A stretch of DNA of 12,125 nucleotides from positions 1,253 through 13,377 of the forward strand of contig DCPV01000175.1 in the NCBI GenBank assembly GCA_002323775.1. Direction: 5' to 3'. The position numbers and the translations under genes are program-made. Within the stretch, counting starts at the first letter, position 1; each line of letters opens with the position of its first letter. A model generated the notes under the pieces. It searched no databases and had not been told where the DNA came from. It saw nothing but the letters and a program-made list of their open reading frames with translations. Positions 7,161-12,125 of the stretch are shown in pieces. Origin of the DNA: Firmicutes bacterium UBA1535. GTDB lineage: Bacteria; Bacillota; Clostridia; Tissierellales; Sedimentibacteraceae.

Positions 7161-7177
7161 ATTGATTAATTTAATGA

Positions 7178-7186
7178 TGTTATGAT
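7178..7186 (+). promoter_or_regulatory. Extended -10 of the pstS promoter
   Basis: TGTTATGAT is a TGN-extended -10 with TATGAT at 7181-7186. The expected -35 site (about 7158-7163) has no consensus and overlaps the last Pho half-site, as is typical of promoters that depend on an activator. Transcription would start near 7193, leaving a leader of about 33 bases. Confidence 0.6.
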
Positions 7187-7225
7187 AAGTACATAATAAA
7201 ACAGAAAACAAAGGAGATAATTAAA

Positions 7226-8155
7226 ATGAAAAATATTAAAAGAATTATAACTTTAGCACTATCTTTAATGCTAATAGTATCAATGGTAGCTTGTACAAGC
7301 AATCCAGACAACAAAAATAATGATAACACCGGTAACAATAGTAACAATGGTAATGTTAATAACAATAATACGGATAATAACAAAGGTAATGACAATGATA
7401 AAACTCCTGTAGCTATAAAAGGAAGCGTAAATGCAGGTGGCTCAACTTCAGTAGAAAAAGCAGCTAAAGCGGCATTAGAAGAATTCGTTGCACTTAATCC
7501 AGAAGTTACATTCGAATATGACGCAACTGGTTCATCAGCAGGAATTAAAAACGTTAAGGACGGAACATACAAGCTAGGATTTTCTTCAAGAGAATTAAAG
7601 GAAGAAGAAACACAAGGTGTTGAATATAAAACAATCGCTCTTGATGGTATAGCATTGGTTGTAAATCCTAATAATAAAGTTGAAAATATAACATTAGAAC
7701 AAATCAAAGGCATTTTCACAGGAGAAATTAAAAACTGGTCTGAACTTGGCGGCGTAGATGCTGAAATAGTTGTAGTATCAAGAGAAAATGGCTCTGGAAC
7801 AAGAAGCGCATTTGAAGAAATAGCTAAAATAGGCGAATTGCTTACTGAAAAGGCTATAATAAAAAGCGGTAACGGTGAAGTTGCTTCATATGTTGCAGGT
7901 GAGCAAAATGCTATAGGATATACTTCATTTGTGACATTGGAATCTAACAAGGATAAAATAAAAGGACTTCAAGTAGAGTCAGTTAAGCCAGAAGTTGCTA
8001 ATGTTCAAAACCAAACTTATAAATTATCAAGACCATTCATAATGATATATGACTCAAGTAAGATAAATGAAGCAGAAAAAGCATTTATAGATTTCTTGTT
8101 CACAGAAGAAGGTCAAGATATATTAGAAGAAGCAGGTGCAATAAAGTTAAAATAA
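7226..8155 (+). CDS. pstS: Phosphate-binding lipoprotein PstS
   Basis: Extracellular phosphate receptor, anchored by lipid to the outer face of the membrane, which hands phosphate to PstC/PstA. Seen: a signal peptide with basic start and hydrophobic core, ending in the lipobox MVAC with the modified cysteine at 23; an Asn/Asp/Gly-rich linker (about 25-60); then a solute-binding domain with GSTSVEKAA (72-80), GSSAGIKNV (102-110) and RENGSGTRSAF (186-196), the loops that bind phosphate in this family. AGQ/AIGYTS-type segments near 224-234 also fit. The 309 residues are a normal length. AAGGAG lies nine bases before the ATG. It is the first gene of the pst operon under the Pho box, and a hairpin after it may set its level above that of the rest. 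Confidence 0.96.
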   Translation: MKNIKRIITLALSLMLIVSMVACTSNPDNKNNDNTGNNSNNGNVNNNNTDNNKGNDNDKTPVAIKGSVNAGGSTSVEKAAKAALEEFVALNPEVTFEYDATGSSAGIKNVKDGTYKLGFSSRELKEEETQGVEYKTIALDGIALVVNPNNKVENITLEQIKGIFTGEIKNWSELGGVDAEIVVVSRENGSGTRSAFEEIAKIGELLTEKAIIKSGNGEVASYVAGEQNAIGYTSFVTLESNKDKIKGLQVESVKPEVANVQNQTYKLSRPFIMIYDSSKINEAEKAFIDFLFTEEGQDILEEAGAIKLK

Positions 8156-8197
8156 GTAATTTGATAAACTCTCTCCAAGTTTTAAATAAATAAAAAT

Positions 8198-8240
8198 TCA
8201 ATTCTACAGTCGAAACATATGTTTACAACTGTAGAATTGA
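8198..8240 (+). terminator. Stem-loop between pstS and pstC (attenuator or mRNA stabiliser)
   Basis: TCAATTCTACAGT (8198-8210) and ACTGTAGAATTGA (8228-8240) form a perfect 13-bp stem around a 17-base loop that itself holds the small palindrome AAACATATGTTT. No T-run follows on the plus strand, so full termination is unlikely. More likely it blocks 3' exonucleases and keeps pstS mRNA abundant relative to the downstream genes. Confidence 0.6.
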
Positions 8241-8263
8241 AAAGTAATATTAAACAATTACAA

Positions 8264-8285
8264 AAATAATGCTGAAGCATTATTT
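8264..8285 (+). promoter_or_regulatory. Small hairpin just before the pstC ribosome site
   Basis: AAATAATGC and GCATTATTT form a nine-base-pair stem closed by the tetraloop TGAA. It ends two bases before the pstC ribosome site AAAGGA (8288-8293). It could tune pstC translation or mark a processed mRNA end. Confidence 0.45.
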
Positions 8286-8302
8286 AGAAAGGAACAGATA
8301 TA

Positions 8303-9202
8303 ATGATAAAAAGTGAAAAATCAAAACAAGGCATCCTAGATAAATCATTTAATATATTGTTCTTAATAAGTGCTTGTATAGCAATAATAGCGGTACTTTC
8401 TATAGCGGTATTTATTTTTTTCAAGGGAAGTCAGCCTTTTATACATGGAAATGCAGAAGGAAATTATTCATTGTGGAAATTTCTAACAGGAACATATTGG
8501 AAGCCCTCAAATGGTGTATTCGGAATAGGATATATGATAGTTGCATCGATATTTGCAACAATAGGAGCTCTAGTTATTGGGGTTCCTATTAGTCTTTTAA
8601 CCGCAATATTCATAGCTGAAATAGCACCTAAAAAGCTTGCAAGTATTGTAAGAACAATAATTGAACTATTAGCCAGCATACCGTCTGTTTTATACGGAGT
8701 ATTTGGTTATGAAGTAATTGTCAAATTTGTAAGGACTATATCTCCATATAATGTCGGTGATTCACTTCTAAGCGTAATATTTATACTTTCAATTATGATA
8801 CTTCCAACGATAGTTAGCATAAGCGAAAGTGCAATAAGAGCTGTACCAAGTGCATATAAGGAAGCTGCCTATGGATTGGGTGCAACTAAGACAGAGGTTA
8901 TATTTAAGACAATACTTCCGGCAGGCAAGAGCGGAATTTTAGCAGCTGTAGTTTTAGGGGTAGGCAGAGCAATAGGTGAAACAATGGCTGTAATATTAGT
9001 TGCTGGAAATCCGGAAGGCAATATACCAAGAAGCATATTTGACCAGGTTAGACTTATAACTAACAACATTGTTCTCGAACAGGGATATGCCTCAGGCTTG
9101 CACGAAGAAATGCTTTTTTCAACAGGGATTGTATTATTTATGTTTATCATAATTGTAAATTTAGCATTAAATATAATTCGAAAGGGTGTTGTTAATGAAT
9201 AG
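8303..9202 (+). CDS. pstC: Phosphate ABC transporter permease PstC
   Basis: One of the two membrane channel subunits of the Pst importer. 299 residues with six predicted helices: about 18-40, 73-105, 115-140, 153-172, 208-235 and 270-292. The cytoplasmic EAA loop that docks on PstB is visible at about 176-208 (ESAIRAVPSAYKEAAYGLGA). GRAIGETMAVILVAGN (221-236) is the PstC family signature, including the arginine and glutamate in the membrane linked to phosphate passage. AAAGGA (8288-8293) lies nine bases before the ATG. It follows pstS after 147 bases containing two hairpins and overlaps pstA by 8 bases, so C and A are translationally coupled. Confidence 0.95.
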   Translation: MIKSEKSKQGILDKSFNILFLISACIAIIAVLSIAVFIFFKGSQPFIHGNAEGNYSLWKFLTGTYWKPSNGVFGIGYMIVASIFATIGALVIGVPISLLTAIFIAEIAPKKLASIVRTIIELLASIPSVLYGVFGYEVIVKFVRTISPYNVGDSLLSVIFILSIMILPTIVSISESAIRAVPSAYKEAAYGLGATKTEVIFKTILPAGKSGILAAVVLGVGRAIGETMAVILVAGNPEGNIPRSIFDQVRLITNNIVLEQGYASGLHEEMLFSTGIVLFMFIIIVNLALNIIRKGVVNE

Positions 9203-10334
9203 AAAAACTAAAGAATTAATATTAAAAGCTTTGATATATTTAGCTGGAGCTATTTCAGTAGCTATACTTTTATCTATTGTTGGATTTATATTTAAAAATG
9301 GTATTAAGTTAATTAACTTAAATTATTTAATAAGCGGAAATAATTCAGTTACTCAATATGTTTTAATTGATAGTAATGGCGAAACATATGTAAAGCCATC
9401 CAATTTATCAGAAAATTCAATGTTTGTAGAGAAGTACGGAATAGCAATATCTAATTCAAGTGAAAAAGAGACATCCTTTATTGTAGATTACATAGACAAA
9501 AATTCTCCATTTATAAAGGCGAAAAATACTTCTGATGTTCCTTATGGAGTAAAAGCAAAAGATGAAATTAAAAAAATAAATAAAACCAATACCAAGGATA
9601 TAAGCTTAGATGAAGCAGTAAAGCTTTTAAATTCTGAAGACAGCTTAAAGCTAAGACTTACAAGACCTGGCGGAGGAATTTATCCTATGCTTATATCGAC
9701 GCTTATGCTGATAGGACTTTCTCTTTTAATAGCAGTTCCAATCGGAGTATTTGCAGCGATTTACTTAGTTGAATACTCAAAGGAAGGAAGATTTTTAAGG
9801 ATTATAAGATTTGCCACTGAAAGCTTATCGGGTATACCTTCAATTGTATACGGACTATTTGGAATGATATTTTTTGTAAAATTGTTGGGTTTTGGTCAAT
9901 CGATGGTTTCAGGCAGCTTAACTCTAAGTATTATACTTCTTCCTACTATCATAAGAACTACAGAGGAAAGCTTAAAAACAGTTCCTCCGAGCTATAAAGA
10001 AGGCTCATTTGCACTTGGAGCAAACAGACTTCAAACCCTATGGAAAGTAATAGTACCAAATGCTTTATCAGGAATTTTGGTTTCAATAATCTTATCTATC
10101 GGAAGAATAGTAGGAGAATCAGCTGCACTTTTATTTACTGCCGGAACATTTGCAAAGATACCAAATGGATTTTTCGATTCCGGAGCGTCCTTGACTGTAA
10201 GGGCGTATATGGAGGTTAAGGAATATGCAAATATTGAAATGGCATGTGGAATAGGTATAATTCTTTTGATAATAGTGTTCGGGCTTAACTTAATAACGAA
10301 GTTTATAGTAGGAATGTCTAATAAAAATATTTAA
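9195..10334 (+). CDS. pstA: Phosphate ABC transporter permease PstA with inserted PDZ-like domain
   Basis: Second channel subunit of the Pst importer. At 379 residues it is about 90-100 longer than typical PstA. The excess lies between helix 1 (about 11-34) and the core helices (from about 163). Residues about 48-158 form an extra-membrane domain whose second part reads like a PDZ fold: YGIAI loop (81-85), [11 protein letters not shown] (96-106), [12 protein letters not shown] (118-129), SLDEAVKLL (137-145), LKLRLTRPG (151-159). The permease core is normal: ESLSGIPS (209-216), EAA loop [19 protein letters not shown] (258-276), [12 protein letters not shown] (303-314). The start is ATG 9195 rather than the in-frame GTG at 9186, because AAAGGG at 9181-9186 is then eight bases upstream. 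It is preceded by an 8-base overlap with pstC and followed by pstB after 16 bases. Confidence 0.93.
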   Translation: MNRKTKELILKALIYLAGAISVAILLSIVGFIFKNGIKLINLNYLISGNNSVTQYVLIDSNGETYVKPSNLSENSMFVEKYGIAISNSSEKETSFIVDYIDKNSPFIKAKNTSDVPYGVKAKDEIKKINKTNTKDISLDEAVKLLNSEDSLKLRLTRPGGGIYPMLISTLMLIGLSLLIAVPIGVFAAIYLVEYSKEGRFLRIIRFATESLSGIPSIVYGLFGMIFFVKLLGFGQSMVSGSLTLSIILLPTIIRTTEESLKTVPPSYKEGSFALGANRLQTLWKVIVPNALSGILVSIILSIGRIVGESAALLFTAGTFAKIPNGFFDSGASLTVRAYMEVKEYANIEMACGIGIILLIIVFGLNLITKFIVGMSNKNI

Positions 10335-10350
10335 CGAAAGGAGAAAATTA

Positions 10351-11100
10351 ATGGAAAAATTAAATGTAGAAAATTTAGATTTTTATTATGGAGATTTTAA
10401 AGCTCTGAAAAACATAAATATGGATATAAAAGAAAAAACTGTAACGGCATTTATAGGTCCAAGTGGCTGTGGAAAATCAACATTTTTAAGGACTATTAAC
10501 AGAATGAATGATTTGATTGAAAACACTAAGGTTGATGGTATTATAAAATTAGATAATAAAAATATTTATAAAGAGATTGATGTTATAGCTCTAAGAAAAA
10601 GAGTAGGCATAGTATTTCAAAAGCCTAATCCCTTTCCTATGAGTGTATATGAAAATATTGTCTACGGTCCAAAACTACACGGTAAAAAGTCAAAGGCTGA
10701 GCTTGATGAGATAGTTGAAAAAAGCTTGATGGGAGCTGCACTTTGGGACGAGGTAAAAGATAGACTTAAAAAGAGTGCCTTAAGCTTATCTGGAGGACAA
10801 CAGCAAAGGCTTTGTATCGCAAGAGCATTGGCAGTGGAGCCGGAGGTTTTGCTGATGGATGAGCCTACAAGCGCATTAGACCCGATTGCGACTGGTAAAA
10901 TTGAGGACTTAATTTATGAGCTTAAAAAGGATTATACTATAATCATAGTAACTCACTCTATGTATCAAGCGGCAAGAATATCAGACAAAACAGCATTTTT
11001 TCTATCTGGAGAGATTATTGAATACGACAACACTAAGAAAATATTTTCTAATCCTTCAAATAAAAAAACAGAAGAATATGTTACAGGAAGATTTGGTTAA
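10351..11100 (+). CDS. pstB: Phosphate ABC transporter ATPase PstB
   Basis: Cytoplasmic ATPase that powers phosphate import through PstC/PstA. 249 residues, the usual length. Seen: the aromatic A-loop region FYYGDFKAL (11-19), Walker A GPSGCGKS (36-43), [10 protein letters not shown] (46-55, a PstB hallmark), Q-loop Q90 in [11 protein letters not shown], signature LSGGQ (146-150), Walker B LLMDEP with D170 and E171, and switch H202 in VTHSM. The C-terminal [13 protein letters not shown] is also typical. AAAGGAG lies seven bases before the ATG. All catalytic residues are intact. Confidence 0.97.
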   Translation: MEKLNVENLDFYYGDFKALKNINMDIKEKTVTAFIGPSGCGKSTFLRTINRMNDLIENTKVDGIIKLDNKNIYKEIDVIALRKRVGIVFQKPNPFPMSVYENIVYGPKLHGKKSKAELDEIVEKSLMGAALWDEVKDRLKKSALSLSGGQQQRLCIARALAVEPEVLLMDEPTSALDPIATGKIEDLIYELKKDYTIIIVTHSMYQAARISDKTAFFLSGEIIEYDNTKKIFSNPSNKKTEEYVTGRFG

Positions 11101-11133
11101 TAAATATTAAAATTAGATTATAAGGAGGAAATC

Positions 11134-11784
11134 ATGAGAGAAAAATATAGTAGAGAATTAAACAGATTAAATGAAGAAATATTAAATTACGGTTCTATGG
11201 CAGAAAAAATAATATCCATGGCTGTAGAATCCCTCCTCAAGCAAGACACAAAAATGGCACTAGAAGCAATTGCTTTTGAAGATGAAATGGATAAAAAGGC
11301 AGAAGAACTAGAAAATCAATGCTTAGATATATTAGCACTACAACAGCCGATGGCAAAGGATTTGAGAATTGTTGCATCGGTTATTAAGATTATTGCTGAT
11401 ATTGAGCGAATAGGTGACTTAAGTGAGAATATCGCAGAGGCAACTGTAAAGATAGGCAGTGAGGCATTTATAAAACCTCTTATCGATATACCAAAAATGG
11501 CTGACATTTGTCGTGATATGTTAAAAAAATCTTTAGAGTGCTATCTCAACGAGGATATATCCTTGGCATATAAGGTGTTTACAATGGATGATATAGTTGA
11601 CACGATATTTAGAGATATTAGCACAGAAATTTTCTACTTGACAAATAAAAATATAAGCTTCATTCATCAAGGTATGCAGCTACTTTTAGTAGCTAGATTT
11701 TTAGAAAGAATTGCTGACCATATAACAAATATCTGCGAGGGAGTAAACTATATCGTTACAGGTAATAAAAAATTTAGTGTATAA
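11134..11784 (+). CDS. phoU: Phosphate transport regulator PhoU
   Basis: Peripheral cytoplasmic helix-bundle protein that connects the state of the Pst transporter to the PhoR sensor kinase and restrains phosphate uptake. 216 residues made of two PhoU repeats. The metal-binding signatures ADIERIGDLSENI (88-100) and FLERIADHITNICE (189-202) are at matching places in the two halves, and the first half also has LALQQPMAKDLR (67-78). AAGGAGG lies five bases before the ATG. It is the last gene of the pst operon, 33 bases after pstB. The phoPR genes that it should work with are not in this window. Confidence 0.95.
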   Translation: MREKYSRELNRLNEEILNYGSMAEKIISMAVESLLKQDTKMALEAIAFEDEMDKKAEELENQCLDILALQQPMAKDLRIVASVIKIIADIERIGDLSENIAEATVKIGSEAFIKPLIDIPKMADICRDMLKKSLECYLNEDISLAYKVFTMDDIVDTIFRDISTEIFYLTNKNISFIHQGMQLLLVARFLERIADHITNICEGVNYIVTGNKKFSV

Positions 11785-11835
11785 AAAGTTGTACCTTATT
11801 GTTAAAAAGGTCTCTAAATTATATCTCATATTTTT
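11785..11835 (+). other. Possible 3' stem-loop after phoU (partner arm 11844-11852)
   Basis: TCTAAATTA (11813-11821) pairs with TAATTTAGA (11844-11852), and the loop holds a smaller TCATA/TATGA stem (11825-11838). No T-run follows, so termination of the pst operon is not clearly shown. The right arm overlaps the chemoreceptor relic. No other feature is seen in this stretch. Confidence 0.35.
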
Positions 11836-12125
11836 ATGAACCTTAATTTAGACAAGCAACAGAAAAAGAATAGCATTTAAAAAGTGCTGTTTGCTCAATA
11901 CGAAACACTAAATAAAAGTGATGAATTTTTGGGATTTGCTGTACAAAATGGAATTATAGTTCAAAATATAATCGATAATGCTACAAGCGTGGCACAAAAC
12001 TTTCGAGACTATATTGCAGATTCTTATGAAGCTTATGACGAGATGCTGGCTAAGCAGACTGTAGTTGCAGATGAGGTACGTAATCTAGCCGGAAAGTGTG
12101 CTGAGGCATCAGAGGAGCAATCTAA
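11836..12125 (+). pseudogene. Decayed methyl-accepting chemotaxis protein, runs off the window
   Basis: From ATG 11836 the frame reads MNLNLDKQQKKNSI, then a TAA at 11878-11880, and is then open for about 80 residues to the window edge. The last stretch (from 12061) is VVADEVRNLAGK followed by CAEASEE, the signalling-tip motif of methyl-accepting chemotaxis proteins. In intact receptors this tip follows hundreds of residues of sensor, membrane, HAMP and helical domains, directly after NAAIEAARAGE..GF. Here it follows a segment resembling a sensor-domain start (ATSVAQNFRDYIADSYEAYD) with the middle missing, joined in frame near 12058. So the gene seems to have an internal deletion plus a premature stop. 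There is no good ribosome site before the ATG. The part beyond the window may continue as a receptor tail. Confidence 0.65.

Noticed and set aside
7180..7950. A 256-residue open frame on the minus strand across pstS
   Set aside because: It lies antisense to a gene with unmistakable PstS motifs, has no ribosome site, and its Ser/Pro/Leu-rich product simply mirrors the codon pattern of pstS. It is a shadow frame.
9186..9194. GTG start for pstA
   Set aside because: Its own position overlaps the ribosome site AAAGGG; ATG 9195 is correctly spaced and gives a normal N-terminus.

Overview
The window is AT-rich DNA with Shine-Dalgarno-led genes of low-GC Gram-positive type. Gene content and protein style (AroE/AroK/type II AroQ, a pstS-C-A-B-phoU cluster, a clostridial-type phage lysis cassette) suggest a member of the Clostridia or a close relative. 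The species cannot be named from the sequence alone.

Layout. (1) Positions 88-1878, plus strand: the end of a shikimate-pathway operon, aroE-aroK-aroQ, closed by a perfect 40-bp palindromic terminator (1895-1934). (2) Positions about 2048-3377, plus strand: an isolated phage lysis cassette. It holds an XhlA-like membrane-anchored coiled-coil protein, a two-helix membrane protein, a broken holin gene (in-frame stop plus an apparent one-base deletion, too short for a routine gene call) and an intact-looking M23 endopeptidase, then a terminator. No capsid, tail, integrase or attachment site is visible. (3) Positions 3401-6874, minus strand: two ABC half-exporter genes in one operon, forming a heterodimer with one canonical and one degenerate ATP site. 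Their promoter faces away from pst. (4) Positions 7122-11784, plus strand: a complete high-affinity phosphate uptake operon, pstS-pstC-pstA-pstB-phoU. It is preceded by a PhoP-type box of 11-bp-spaced TTAACA-like repeats and an extended -10 promoter. Two hairpins lie between pstS and pstC. (5) Positions 11836-12125: a decayed methyl-accepting chemotaxis protein remnant running off the window edge.

How the parts work together. AroE, AroQ and AroK supply three consecutive steps towards chorismate. PstS captures phosphate outside the cell, PstC/PstA form the channel, PstB drives it with ATP, and PhoU ties transport to the phosphate-starvation two-component system. The ABC pair probably exports lipophilic compounds.

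The points most worth a second look are the PDZ-like domain inserted in PstA, the decayed holin next to an apparently intact lysin, the clear Pho box, the pstS-pstC hairpins and the internally collapsed chemoreceptor gene. I found no convincing wholly new system.
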